Of a DNA stretch of 42,274 nt, positions 10,501 through 17,634 are shown piece after piece. The notes under the pieces are model-generated. The model saw only the letters and a program-made list of their open reading frames with translations, had not been told where the DNA came from and did not search any database. The DNA is from Theionarchaea archaeon (GTDB lineage Archaea > Methanobacteriota_B > Thermococci > Methanofastidiosales > SZ-28-30), in contig JACVGT010000006.1 in assembly GCA_018992685.1 (NCBI GenBank), forward strand, positions 1 through 42,274, read 5' to 3'. Within the stretch, counting starts at the first letter, position 1, and the number at the start of each line of letters is the position of its first letter. A program made the position numbers and the translations under genes.

Positions 10501-10786
10501 TGGCCGGCGTCACATTATAAAATCGCACGTGCAAGTCAATTCTTTGTTCAGGACGGTACAACGTTTCAAAAGCAGCATCGCTGGCGGGAAGTGCAAACAT
10601 GGGTTCATCAATAATCAGCTGAGAAAGTTCATAATCATGATCCAGCACATGCTCAAAATCAACACTCAATGATCTCAAATAGTTAACCCTGCACCTGTTG
10701 ATCTCCTGCATGTAAACCGGGCTGTCCATGGAGGGAAATGTTTCTAGAAAGTCCCTAAATCTGTTCATCGCTTCTTCGAATTCCAT
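7502..10786 (-). CDS. mcm: Replicative DNA helicase MCM, interrupted by an intein
   Basis: This is the archaeal replicative helicase, a 3'-5' AAA+ hexamer. The translated product is 1094 residues; removing a 414-residue intein leaves 680, normal for archaeal MCM. In order: an N-terminal domain with a zinc site (Cys134, Cys137, Cys156, Cys161), Walker A GDPGTAKS at 327-334, Walker B IDELDKM with Asp391 and Glu392, the intein at 412-825 inserted between EALEQQ and TISIAKAG, the sensor region AACNPKYGRFD, the arginine finger R874 in LLSRFD, and a C-terminal winged helix. A BRE/TATA element about 32 bases upstream implies a nearly leaderless mRNA. The gins23 gene lies upstream on the same strand, a common archaeal pairing. 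Confidence 0.97.
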   Translation of the reverse strand: MEFEEAMNRFRDFLETFPSMDSPVYMQEINRCRVNYLRSLSVDFEHVLDHDYELSQLIIDEPMFALPASDAAFETLYRPEQRIDLHVRFYNVTPARVEIRDLRSEHINKLVQIEGVVRRISEVKPEIVEAVFECQRCGQLLIVEQDSHIFQKPTMCTNPACGRQGPFKLIENQSKFVDWQSVKVQERPERLRGGKMPRSVDCIIRDDIVDRAQAGNRVNIVGILKTQQETASRGLKTTFHIYAEVNHVEMREKVVEEIEISKEDEEEIRRLSAEPFICEKIVSSIAPAIYGHEDVKEAIALQLFSGVFRVLSDGTRLRGDSNILLVGDPGTAKSQILQYVARLAPRGVYTSGKGVSGVGLTAAVVRDELTGGWALEAGALVLADGGLCAIDELDKMSTDDRSAIHEALEQQSYHPETEILLSTGEKVRIGEFVDNLMENREPVKGVNCEILPVSGYELVSIRGTTAVEGVSRHKAPDRFVRIRYSNGRGITVTPEHPVFIYERGKIQTVPAEKVRTGLLVPGAARYHIPGASHLKHTATMNRIRFPQEMTYKLARLLGYITGAGHIYFNKKNKISEVIIFSRDKKIIEDAKSILQEEFGAYSFIHDRKRKGTPVFKLRCPCMPLYEFIKMNFPELVGLFSKKRVPHKILQCSPQLIGEFLKSAVIRDNTSTNPEDKLWTPAENSQILVRSRELAEDFQDAFLCMGMHASIHSQDVHGRSLYALSIQSGPPDLEHAVTVQRGASGLMTVLGSPDSTEQTPVVHLAETTMSQEHSGFKGEAGPLGQEGVSVLKVEQVDEIANHTAQWVYDVTVTDHMFAAAGLLLHNTISIAKAGVVATLNARTSVLAACNPKYGRFDSYKSITDQIDLPSTLLSRFDLVYIITDRPHEDTDRRIAEHIVNIHRRPDEAVTQPISLDLLEKYIMYAKNNVKPLLTKEAAQKLLNFYMQMRKGGESEDAPVPITARQLEALIRLSEARARMRLAERVEKEDSEEVIRLFRECLVKVAMDTETGKMDIDTLMTGTRKSQRDKILILRDIIEDLDKGNQGNGAQQEDVFRISQDKGLSESFVREWLAKFKHDGDIYEPRPGFLKVLREY
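8312..9553 (-). mobile_element. Intein in MCM with degenerate LAGLIDADG endonuclease
   Basis: The insertion is 414 codons with no frame change. It begins with Ser (splicing block A, SYHPETEILLS), has block B TVTPEHPVF with the TxxH signature (T493, H496 of the precursor), block F VYDVTVTDHMFAAAG and ends LLLHN before Thr826, so splicing residues Ser1, His-Asn and +1 Thr are all present. A DOD/LAGLIDADG-like region lies between blocks B and F. In the first motif, LLGYITGAGHIY, the catalytic aspartate position is alanine, and the second motif region (IGEFLKSAVIRD) barely resembles the consensus. I infer that protein splicing is intact and homing activity is probably lost. It sits in the conserved ATPase core just after Walker B. 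Confidence 0.93.
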
Positions 10787-10812
10787 GGTGACATCATCTC
10801 TCTCCTTACTGC

Positions 10813-10830
10813 TGGATTATGCAGGTTTTC
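10813..10830 (-). promoter_or_regulatory. BRE/TATA promoter of mcm
   Basis: Read on the minus strand, GAAAACCTGCATAATCC matches the AACCTTNATAAG-like element found before other genes in this window. The TATA centre near 10818 is about 32 bases before the ATG (10786). Confidence 0.5.
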
Positions 10831-10928
10831 ATTTCCTGAAGACTATGCGACATAGATGCAGCGTAGCAAATAGCCTATTGGCTTCATACCCTATACGCTG
10901 GGTCTGGCAAAATTACTGATTTGGGAAG

Positions 10929-10938
10929 GGTATAAAAA
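10929..10938 (+). promoter_or_regulatory. TATA box in the mcm-gins23 gap
   Basis: GTATAAAAAC is a good archaeal TATA sequence on the plus strand, opposite to both neighbouring genes. It sits about 27 bases before an ATG at 10960. On the minus strand the same AT-rich stretch could act as a T-run terminator for gins23. Confidence 0.4.
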
Positions 10939-10959
10939 CTTATTTTTTACATCTTTGTA

Positions 10960-11100
10960 ATGCTGGTGACGATTCTGCAAGGGCTCATCTCGGATTGTCT
11001 GGGTTGTTCCCCTCTGAAGACGGCTGCACCATTTTTGATACACCTTCTTACAACATCAGATTCTGCCTCACAGTTGGCATTTCGCGTAAGCGGTGGGTAA
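10960..11100 (+). CDS. Possible 46-residue leaderless small protein
   Basis: The 404-base gap between mcm and gins23 has no gene on the minus strand. On the plus strand an ATG lies about 27 bases after a strong TATA box, exactly the spacing of a leaderless mRNA, and opens 46 codons ending TAA at 11098-11100. The peptide begins MLVTILQGLISDCLGC, with a CxxC pair at 13 and 16, and has no recognisable family. The rest of the gap (11101-11190) shows a perfect palindrome CTCTTAAGAG at 11137-11146. It may instead be a non-coding transcript or chance. Confidence 0.3.
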   Translation: MLVTILQGLISDCLGCSPLKTAAPFLIHLLTTSDSASQLAFRVSGG

Positions 11101-11190
11101 AATTGTATTGCACAATGAGTGGTATCTCAAAAAGCGCTCTTAAGAGTTTGCCGCCAGCACTGGAAAAGTAATCACTCCCCCGCTACCTGG

Positions 11191-11634
11191 TCAATCCTGG
11201 TGGAGAACTCTTCTTACCATGTCTCTTTTCCACGCTGCAACGAGCTCCTGTATCTTGTCATACAGGATTTGCTCATCGTCAGGGAGCTCAAGCTCAACAG
11301 GATGACAGGACATTCTCGCTATCTTTTCCAACCTAACATCCAGTAACTGGAGGAAGGCCTTCTGGGTTTCCCTGTCCTGGGAGAATTCCATCCTGTCGTA
11401 GAAATCATCAGGGATTTCAGACAATCTTGGACCCCTCTCTTTCATGAGCATGGCTTTGATCTCGCTGGACTTTAAGGGGACACACTCTACATCCAACATG
11501 GGAACCAGCCATTTGGGCAGCTCAATAACTTCGCCTTCTTTCAGGATGTATTCTTCCCCATTCATTTCTATGACCTGCTCCCTTCTGGGTATCACCGGGA
11601 TCTTGGTGGTGTGCATCAGTGCTACTATGTTCAT
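11191..11634 (-). CDS. gins23: GINS complex subunit Gins23 (Psf2/Psf3-like)
   Basis: This archaeal GINS subunit activates MCM and couples it to GAN/RecJ-type nuclease and primase at the fork. The protein is 147 residues. It starts with a small beta-rich B-domain whose GEVIELPKWLVPML stretch matches the GxxVELPxWLAxxL signature of Psf2/Psf3. A helical A-domain follows, with LSEIPDDFYDRMEF and amphipathic helices to the end. This B-then-A order is the Gins23 arrangement, unlike Gins51 (A then B). It follows SepCysS after 45 bases on the same strand and lies upstream of mcm, a gene pairing seen in many archaea. The ATG at 11634 has only a weak AAGG ribosome site; Met7 is the alternative. Confidence 0.85.
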   Translation of the reverse strand: MNIVALMHTTKIPVIPRREQVIEMNGEEYILKEGEVIELPKWLVPMLDVECVPLKSSEIKAMLMKERGPRLSEIPDDFYDRMEFSQDRETQKAFLQLLDVRLEKIARMSCHPVELELPDDEQILYDKIQELVAAWKRDMVRRVLHQD

Positions 11635-11679
11635 GCCTTAAAAAGGTTGGACTCTTTTGCTCTTGGCGTCTTGATGAAC

Positions 11680-13038
11680 CTATCCAACGTCGAGGTTGTA
11701 CTGCTGCGCAATCTCCAAGAATGCATTTGAAACCCACTTTATCTGGTCCCAGGTCAGCCCATACACATTTAATTTCCAGGTTCGGGTGGCTCCAGCAAAG
11801 GGACCCACAATTCCCCGTTTCTTTAATTCATCGCTGAAAAAATAACCCCGTCTCTTATGTGTCTTGGCTACCCTATCGAAGCTCCCGGACGTATCCACCC
11901 TGGACAGCGTATGGGCCCTGGGAGTTTCACTCAGGACTTTCGAGCCAGAAACTCGCTCAAACTGATTCACAAAATAGTTGCTCTTTTTTACTTCTTCATC
12001 CCAGGCCAGAACCCGGTCTTTGACATGGGGGAATGAAGCCATCATTGTCATGACTGTTACTCCCATCAGTGTGCACCCCAGCATTTCCACTTCCTTGATC
12101 CCAAATGTACGACCAGTGACATCTCCTGAAATGCCTGTGGTTCGGAACACCCGTTCTGCCCACTCCTCAGTTGTGGCCACGACTCCAGAAGGAGCAGCAG
12201 ATGCCATGCTCTTGTGTCCAGAGCCCACCACGAAGTCAACCCCCAGTTCCTTCGCATTGACCGGCAGAATTCCCACAGAATATGCTCCATTCAGAAGAAC
12301 AGGTATCCCATATTCTGATGCCACCTCCCCAATACCTCTGATGTCATGCTCATTTCCGTACATGTAGTCAAAATGATCCACCATCAACAGCACGGGAAGA
12401 GAACCCGTTTCCTTCTTCACCTCTTCAATAGTCTGTCTATATCCTTCTCCTGTCACCACATTGTTCTCAGAAGGAACCTCTCTTGCCACTCCACCTGCCT
12501 GTTCTATGGCGAGAAATTCTGTATAGTGGGCCAGGGACGACAAGATCACAACATCTCCCCTTTCCACCAGGGAGTTAACCACTACCTGAAACCCTCTCCG
12601 TGCTCCTGGCACAACTCTGGCTTCATCCATACCCAGGAATTTTGCCAGCTCCTGGTGAAACTGGTCCAGAGGTGGCTTCCTGATCTTATCAAGCCTGAAA
12701 GGGCTCAAACACTGGTCACAGACAGAATATCCATCAGCATATGAAATCAGAGCTTTTCTGGCTTCTGGAGTGAGTCTTCCTCCAGCCTGAATTGGCTGAA
12801 TGTTAATGTACGCTTCTTCCCGGATACGGGGCTCCAGGCTGTTCACAATGTACGTTTTCTGGCTACCCCTTCCTGATTCCAGCGATTCCAGTATATTTTT
12901 GAGCTTTTGGAGCTTATCATGAACTTCAAGTCCCTCTTCAGGATTCAAAACGGGAAGAGATGTTCTGTATACTTCTCTGATGTCCTCAAGTGTATAGAGA
13001 GCATCAAACAAAGCATATATTTGAGAGGATTTATCCAT
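11680..13038 (-). CDS. pscS: O-phosphoseryl-tRNA(Cys):cysteinyl-tRNA synthase (SepCysS) with N-terminal extension
   Basis: This PLP enzyme converts Sep-tRNA(Cys) to Cys-tRNA(Cys) with a sulfur donor, in the tRNA-dependent cysteine pathway of methanogens and relatives. From Met at 13038 it has 452 residues. The Schiff-base lysine is Lys276 in VGSGHKSMASAAP. The three catalytic cysteines are Cys107 and Cys110 (YSVCDQC) and Cys322 (MLGCTLMG). About 75 residues precede the conserved YINIQPIQAGG start of the catalytic core and look helical; such an extension is known in SepCysS forms carrying a SepCysE-like N-terminal region. An in-frame ATG at 13071 lies inside the TATA box and is rejected. No SepRS gene is in the window. 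Confidence 0.94.
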   Translation of the reverse strand: MDKSSQIYALFDALYTLEDIREVYRTSLPVLNPEEGLEVHDKLQKLKNILESLESGRGSQKTYIVNSLEPRIREEAYINIQPIQAGGRLTPEARKALISYADGYSVCDQCLSPFRLDKIRKPPLDQFHQELAKFLGMDEARVVPGARRGFQVVVNSLVERGDVVILSSLAHYTEFLAIEQAGGVAREVPSENNVVTGEGYRQTIEEVKKETGSLPVLLMVDHFDYMYGNEHDIRGIGEVASEYGIPVLLNGAYSVGILPVNAKELGVDFVVGSGHKSMASAAPSGVVATTEEWAERVFRTTGISGDVTGRTFGIKEVEMLGCTLMGVTVMTMMASFPHVKDRVLAWDEEVKKSNYFVNQFERVSGSKVLSETPRAHTLSRVDTSGSFDRVAKTHKRRGYFFSDELKKRGIVGPFAGATRTWKLNVYGLTWDQIKWVSNAFLEIAQQYNLDVG

Positions 13039-13067
13039 GGTATTACCTACATAAGCCCTTCTGCAGA

Positions 13068-13081
13068 ACATATAAATCTTT
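13068..13081 (-). promoter_or_regulatory. TATA box of the SepCysS-gins23 transcript; decides the start
   Basis: On the minus strand GATTTATATG covers the upstream in-frame ATG (13071). Initiation about 25 bases downstream falls near 13048, just before the ATG at 13038. Confidence 0.6.
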
Positions 13082-13130
13082 GTGCTTCCCTGTATGAATC
13101 ACCACCTTATACTGGTCTTGTCCCTAGGCA

Positions 13131-13147
13131 ATGAAAAACCTTATTAC
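13131..13147 (+). promoter_or_regulatory. BRE/TATA promoter of the carboxyltransferase gene
   Basis: GAAAAACCTTATTAC lies 21-35 bases before the ATG at 13168, giving a leaderless or nearly leaderless mRNA. It is divergent from the SepCysS promoter 55 bases away. Confidence 0.6.
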
Positions 13148-13167
13148 TCCCTGTAAGAAGTGTGAGC

Positions 13168-14709
13168 ATGGACCCTGTAGAGCAATTGCGAGAAAAGGCA
13201 GAGCAGGCCACTCTCGGTGGTGGAAAAGAGGGCATTCAAAAACAGCACAATAAAGGCAAGCTCACCGCGCGAGAGAGAATAGAGACCCTGCTTGATGCTG
13301 GTAGTTTTGTGGAACTCGATCGATTTGTCGTTCATCAATGTCATGATTTTGGCATGGACAAAAAGAAGATACTCGGAGACGGAGTTGTCACGGGATATGG
13401 CACACTTGACGGTCGCCTCATATACATATTCGCCCAGGATTTTACCGTGTTTGGAGGGTCTCTGGGCGAAATGTACGCCCAGAAAATCTGCAAGATCATG
13501 GATCTGGCCATGAGGACAGGAGCCCCTGTCATTGGGTTAAATGATTCTGGAGGTGCTCGCATCCAGGAAGGCGTGACCAGCCTGGGAGGATATGCAGAGA
13601 TTTTCTGGAGGAACGTCATGGCGTCTGGTGTCATCCCGCAGATTTCAGCAGTCCTGGGCCCCTGTGCGGGAGGGGCAGTCTACTCTCCTGCCATGACTGA
13701 TTTTATCATCATGGTAGATGAAATCTCTCACATGTTTATCACAGGACCCGAAGTGATCAAGACAGTGACAAAGGAAGAAGTGACCTTTGAAGAATTGGGA
13801 GGGTCCCGCACTCATGCCGGAAAGAGTGGGGTGGCTCACTTTGCCTGCGGGGATGAGCAGGAGTGTTTCGCCACTATCAAGCGGTTGCTGAGTTTTATCC
13901 CTCAGAACAACATGGAAGATCCTCCAGTCATAAAATCGGAGGATGACCCAAACAGGAAAGACACTGAACTGGCATCTATCGTCCCTGATTCTCCGGAGAA
14001 GCCCTATGATATCAAAGATGTCATTACGCGAGTAGTAGATACTAATGATTTCTTGGAGATTCACAAGGACTATGCCCAGAATATTGTGGTGGGGTTTGCT
14101 CGCCTTGATGGGAGGCCGGTGGGCATTGTTGCGAATCAACCCAGCGTGCTGGCAGGTGTTCTGGATATTGCAGCCTCAATGAAAGGAGCCCGGTTTGTCA
14201 GGTTCTGTGATGCTTTTAACATCCCGCTGGTGACTTTTGTCGATGTTCCGGGATTCCTTCCAGGAACTGATCAGGAATGGGGAGGGATTATTTCCCATGG
14301 GGCAAAGTTGTTGTATGCATTTTGTGAAGCAACAGTACCCAAATTGACAGTGATTACCCGGAAAGCGTATGGCGGGGCCTATGATGTGATGAATTCGAAA
14401 CATGTGCGGGCAGATTTCAATATAGCCTGGCCACAGGCTGAGATTGCCGTGATGGGTCCCCAGGGTGCAGTGAATATCATCTTCAGAAGAGACGTTCAGG
14501 AAGCCGATGATCCTCAGAAAAAGGTGGAATCTCTGGTGGCTGAGTACAGGGAGAAATTCGCCAACCCATATGTAGCAGCAGAGCGAGGATATATCGATGA
14601 TGTTGTTGAGCCTCCCGAGACCCGGCCTCGACTGATCAGTGCACTGACCGCATTGCAGAACAAGAGACAGACCCTTCCACCCAAGAAGCACGGGAACATA
14701 CCCCTGTAG
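13168..14709 (+). CDS. Acyl-CoA carboxyltransferase beta subunit (PccB/MmdA type)
   Basis: This is a 513-residue biotin-dependent carboxyltransferase of the propionyl/methylmalonyl-CoA family, with two crotonase-like halves. Recognisable segments are [17 protein letters not shown] near the N-terminus, the oxyanion-type [43 protein letters not shown], and in the second half [31 protein letters not shown] and [16 protein letters not shown]. It could be the transcarboxylase of a propionyl/acetyl-CoA carboxylase or the alpha subunit of methylmalonyl-CoA decarboxylase; sequence alone does not decide. No biotin carboxylase, biotin carrier or decarboxylase membrane subunit is in the window, so its partners must be elsewhere. 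A GTG two codons upstream (13162) is in frame, but the TATA spacing favours 13168. Confidence 0.92.
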   Translation: MDPVEQLREKAEQATLGGGKEGIQKQHNKGKLTARERIETLLDAGSFVELDRFVVHQCHDFGMDKKKILGDGVVTGYGTLDGRLIYIFAQDFTVFGGSLGEMYAQKICKIMDLAMRTGAPVIGLNDSGGARIQEGVTSLGGYAEIFWRNVMASGVIPQISAVLGPCAGGAVYSPAMTDFIIMVDEISHMFITGPEVIKTVTKEEVTFEELGGSRTHAGKSGVAHFACGDEQECFATIKRLLSFIPQNNMEDPPVIKSEDDPNRKDTELASIVPDSPEKPYDIKDVITRVVDTNDFLEIHKDYAQNIVVGFARLDGRPVGIVANQPSVLAGVLDIAASMKGARFVRFCDAFNIPLVTFVDVPGFLPGTDQEWGGIISHGAKLLYAFCEATVPKLTVITRKAYGGAYDVMNSKHVRADFNIAWPQAEIAVMGPQGAVNIIFRRDVQEADDPQKKVESLVAEYREKFANPYVAAERGYIDDVVEPPETRPRLISALTALQNKRQTLPPKKHGNIPL

Positions 14710-14824
14710 GATACCTGCCTGTATGTACCGTCTGTGAAAGAGCCCAGCGTCCGTTTTCAGAACATGCGCTAGCGTGAGTTTCGGTTTCCTCTCTCTTTCT
14801 CAGTGGCCTGATGTCTGCCAATGC

Positions 14825-14838
14825 TAACCTTAATAAGG
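14825..14838 (+). promoter_or_regulatory. BRE/TATA promoter of the PATAN-like gene
   Basis: CTAACCTTAATAAGGG matches the local promoter consensus. An in-frame ATG at 14840 lies too close to it; initiation near 14858-14860 fits the ATG at 14873. Confidence 0.55.
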
Positions 14839-14872
14839 GATGTGTGCAATAGGGATCAGGAAGAGGGAGAGG

Positions 14873-15694
14873 ATGAACGTGCTTACACAGCGAGAATTTA
14901 AGGATTCGGTCATAGGATCGGATGAAGCTGGCCAGGTTCTGGAAAAGATCAGGAGGGAGAAACGTACTGGGTATTTGAAGATTGAATTTCGCCATTTGGA
15001 TTTCTTGTTGTTTTTTGAGAATGGAGTTTCTACCCACGGGTTCAGGATGGTAGAAGATGAGCTTTTCTCTTATTCTGGGTTGTCGGATTTGCTGCCCACT
15101 TTGAAGGAAGGCCAAATGGTTTTTTATGATACTCACCCAGGGGTCTTGCAGGCACTGCTGGACAAGAAATTCGGGGAGCGAATCTATGGAGACCTATACA
15201 CGAATTTTACAAATGCAGAAAAGTTTTTCGCGATGCTGAAACAGAAAACGCTCACAGGATGTGTGGAAATTGATCTATCCTCCACCCACTGCTTTATCCT
15301 TCTGGAGAAGGGTGACCCTGTTCAGGTATTATGCTCTTCAGATGAAGAAGAAAAAAGAGAGCCGTTCTCACTGGATTGCCTGATAAAGAGGATGGTTTCT
15401 GAAAACGGGGTTATCAGAGTATTTGAAAGGAAACCTCCCCCTACCGTGCTGTGTCCTGCTCCTGATAAAATCTTTGTGTGGTCAGACCCTCGCAGACTGA
15501 AACTTGAATTTGCATATGGGCAACTGGGAAAGGAATTTGAAGAATTGCTGGATCGGGAGATGAGTGTATCCCAGATTTTAAATACCTTGCATGTAGATTT
15601 TGAAGAAATAGCTGACATGTACACTTATTTATCCGCAAAGGGATATATTTCTACCAAAAAAGGTATTAACCAGGAATTTCACGCTATTCGGTGA
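14873..15694 (+). CDS. Hypothetical protein with duplicated PATAN/DUF4388-like domain and winged-helix-like C-terminus
   Basis: I do not recognise a precise family. The 273-residue protein seems to contain two related halves: residues about 10-85 (EKIRREKRTGYLKIEF, then a hydrophobic FLLFFENG strand pair) and about 115-185 (MLKQKTLTGCVEIDL, then CFILLEKGD). This pattern of a short helix, RTG-type turn, beta strand and FENG/LEKG hairpin resembles PATAN/DUF4388 modules, which are often found with signalling proteins. The last 70 residues (GKEFEELLDREMSVSQILNTL, then DMYTYLSAKGYIS) look like a winged helix. No signal peptide or membrane segment is seen. A role in regulation is inference only. 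It is convergent with the ligase gene, 30 bases away. Confidence 0.6.
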   Translation: MNVLTQREFKDSVIGSDEAGQVLEKIRREKRTGYLKIEFRHLDFLLFFENGVSTHGFRMVEDELFSYSGLSDLLPTLKEGQMVFYDTHPGVLQALLDKKFGERIYGDLYTNFTNAEKFFAMLKQKTLTGCVEIDLSSTHCFILLEKGDPVQVLCSSDEEEKREPFSLDCLIKRMVSENGVIRVFERKPPPTVLCPAPDKIFVWSDPRRLKLEFAYGQLGKEFEELLDREMSVSQILNTLHVDFEEIADMYTYLSAKGYISTKKGINQEFHAIR

Positions 15695-15724
15695 GTTTAG
15701 GTGAACGCGGGTACTTTTCTTCAG

Positions 15725-16579
15725 TCAGTCCAAGACGGAGGAAATCACTCTTTCTGCGATGCAGAAGTCAGTAACACCTTGGAGTCCTTTCCATCCAGGG
15801 ATAGAATTAACCTCCACAACATAGTTCTGGTCGGGGCCAGGGAGGATATCCACACCAGCATAATGACAGCCAAGGACCTCAGAAGCCGCAATAGCCACGT
15901 CTGTGATGTCATGAGGCAGCGTGATCGTCTCCACTGAGGCACCTCTGGCATAATTCGTCTTCCAGGTATCCCCTCTTCTTCTCATGGAGGATATCACCTC
16001 ATCTCCAACCACGAAGACTCGGTAGTCCTCGTTGCTGTGGGGAATAAACTCCTGGATGTAAAAAACACAGTTGCCGTAATCCAGAATGCGGAACAATCGG
16101 TGTGCCAGGTCCCTGTCCTGTATCCTCATCACCCCAATCCCCTGAGACCCGAAGAGAGGTTTCACCACTACATCACCCAGGTTATCGAAGGCATCCATTG
16201 CCTCCTGGTACTGTTCCGTACACACCGTCAGTGGAGTCGGGATACCTGCATCTTCCAGGAGGGAACAGGTATAGTACTTGTCAGCACACTGCTCAATACT
16301 CTTAGAAGAGTTGATGACGGTGATCCCCATGTTTTCAACCCGGTGAAGTACATCCATTCTGAACACAACTTGTTCTGCAGAACCCCCGGGGACCCACCTC
16401 ACAAAGATTGCATCCATTTCATCAACTGCAACATCACCCCAGGTGACCCTGTGCGATGCCGAAACCTGGGCAAGAACCTCAGTGATAGGAAATACTGTAT
16501 ATTCCCTGCCTTTACTGACGATTTCCCTCATCAATTCCCTGACATTCCAGTCGAGTTCGTTTGCAATGATGCCTATCAC
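15725..16579 (-). CDS. RimK-type ATP-grasp glutamate ligase (MptN/CofF-like)
   Basis: A 284-residue ATP-grasp ligase with a RimK-like layout: an N-terminal pre-ATP domain with FVRWVPGG, then INSSKSIEQCADKYYTCSLLEDAGIPTPLT, the ATP-binding VVVKPLFGSQGIGV, the acceptor-site YIQEFIPHSNEDYRVFVVGD, a GDTWKTNYARGAS loop and the metal-binding VVEVNSIPGWKG. In archaea, close relatives add L-glutamate to tetrahydromethanopterin (MptN) or to coenzyme F420 (CofF). Its start is a GTG overlapping the MetE-like stop (GTGA), in one operon with Mch, an H4MPT enzyme. That favours MptN, but CofF cannot be excluded from sequence. Confidence 0.8.
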   Translation of the reverse strand: MIGIIANELDWNVRELMREIVSKGREYTVFPITEVLAQVSASHRVTWGDVAVDEMDAIFVRWVPGGSAEQVVFRMDVLHRVENMGITVINSSKSIEQCADKYYTCSLLEDAGIPTPLTVCTEQYQEAMDAFDNLGDVVVKPLFGSQGIGVMRIQDRDLAHRLFRILDYGNCVFYIQEFIPHSNEDYRVFVVGDEVISSMRRRGDTWKTNYARGASVETITLPHDITDVAIAASEVLGCHYAGVDILPGPDQNYVVEVNSIPGWKGLQGVTDFCIAERVISSVLD

Positions 16580-17634
16580 GATGCTACCGCCTCTTTCACC
16601 ATGTGTGCTGCTTTCACCATATTATTCAGCTTCTCCTCACAGATGGTCAGAGCTACATCCTCTGTCAGTCGCCCTCTAATATACCCTCTGAGTCCTCCAA
16701 ACCCACAATCAGGGTCCACAACAATGTTTTCTGCTCCCCATCGTTCAACAGCATCAGTAATTCGCTTTCTTATAGCAGAGACGGGTTCTACCACTCGCTG
16801 CCACGTTCCATCTTTCTGCACGTCCAAGAGTAGATTGGGTTCAACATTCGTTTCCACACAACCGTATCCCAGTACCTTCCCTCTGGATTCCAGATCCTCT
16901 CTGCTGTACATATCCAGGTTCTTGGGTAGGGCTGCAAACTCATGATCCAGAACATATGCTCTTGTGGATAGGACAATATCTGTTAAACTGGTATTCATCT
17001 CGCCGCAAACGTGGATGGAAGGAACAGCATTTCTAATACTTTCCATGGATTTATTAATCATTTCAATACAGAATTCGGGTTCTAACCCCACGTACAGTGC
17101 ATATACCAGAGATGGCTCATCCACGCTAATAATAGATGCACCTGCCTGATCGTATCCTCTGGCAATGTGGGCTGCAAAGGTGCTCAACTTCTCTACAACC
17201 TCAGGATACCCGATAGCAGGGGTTTCTCCCACTTTTACGGCTGCAGCCAGTGTGAGAGGTCCTGTTACCGGCATTTTAACCCCCTTTATCGGGAAAAACT
17301 TCTTGGCTATCTGCAGATATTCGATTCCAGGGAACCCGTGTGGGATATCGATGTCACCGACCACCTCAAATCCCTTTCCTGAAGGAGTCAGCCCGTGTCC
17401 CACGAGATGCCCTAAAAACATGGAGCACATGTCCTGAGGCTGGCCATAGCTGGGATAGTCAACACCAGAGCTGCACTGGATCCTCAGCGCTCTGAAAACG
17501 CCCGGTATGAAGGGATTATCTACCATCACTTCCCCATCAGGGACCACGTCAGTGTAGGGAGGAAAATCCTGTTTCACAGGATAGAAAGGGAGCACGGGAA
17601 AGCTCCCCACCACTGTTGTATCCAGTTCGTTCAT
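16576..17634 (-). CDS. Core MetE-like cobalamin-linked methionine synthase
   Basis: The 352-residue protein equals the C-terminal catalytic barrel of MetE without the folate-binding N-terminal half. The zinc ligands expected for thiol activation are present: His and Cys of SIHVCGEMN and Cys of VDPDCGFGG. The family's TVVGSFP N-terminus, VTGPLTLA strand and SVDEPSLVY segment are clear. Archaeal core MetE proteins transfer a methyl group to homocysteine from methylcobalamin or a corrinoid protein rather than from methyl-folate. It overlaps mch by ATGA and the ATP-grasp ligase by GTGA, so the three are translationally coupled. This ties methionine synthesis to the H4MPT C1 pool. The corrinoid donor is not in the window. 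Confidence 0.88.
   Translation of the reverse strand: MNELDTTVVGSFPVLPFYPVKQDFPPYTDVVPDGEVMVDNPFIPGVFRALRIQCSSGVDYPSYGQPQDMCSMFLGHLVGHGLTPSGKGFEVVGDIDIPHGFPGIEYLQIAKKFFPIKGVKMPVTGPLTLAAAVKVGETPAIGYPEVVEKLSTFAAHIARGYDQAGASIISVDEPSLVYALYVGLEPEFCIEMINKSMESIRNAVPSIHVCGEMNTSLTDIVLSTRAYVLDHEFAALPKNLDMYSREDLESRGKVLGYGCVETNVEPNLLLDVQKDGTWQRVVEPVSAIRKRITDAVERWGAENIVVDPDCGFGGLRGYIRGRLTEDVALTICEEKLNNMVKAAHMVKEAVAS

Noticed and set aside
10787..11190. Replication origin between mcm and gins23
   Set aside because: There is no orc1/cdc6 gene nearby and no repeated origin-recognition-box-like sequence, despite the AT-rich patch.
16037..16945. A 302-codon plus-strand open frame
   Set aside because: Antisense to the ATP-grasp ligase and MetE-like genes, both with clear catalytic motifs; low-complexity translation without homology.
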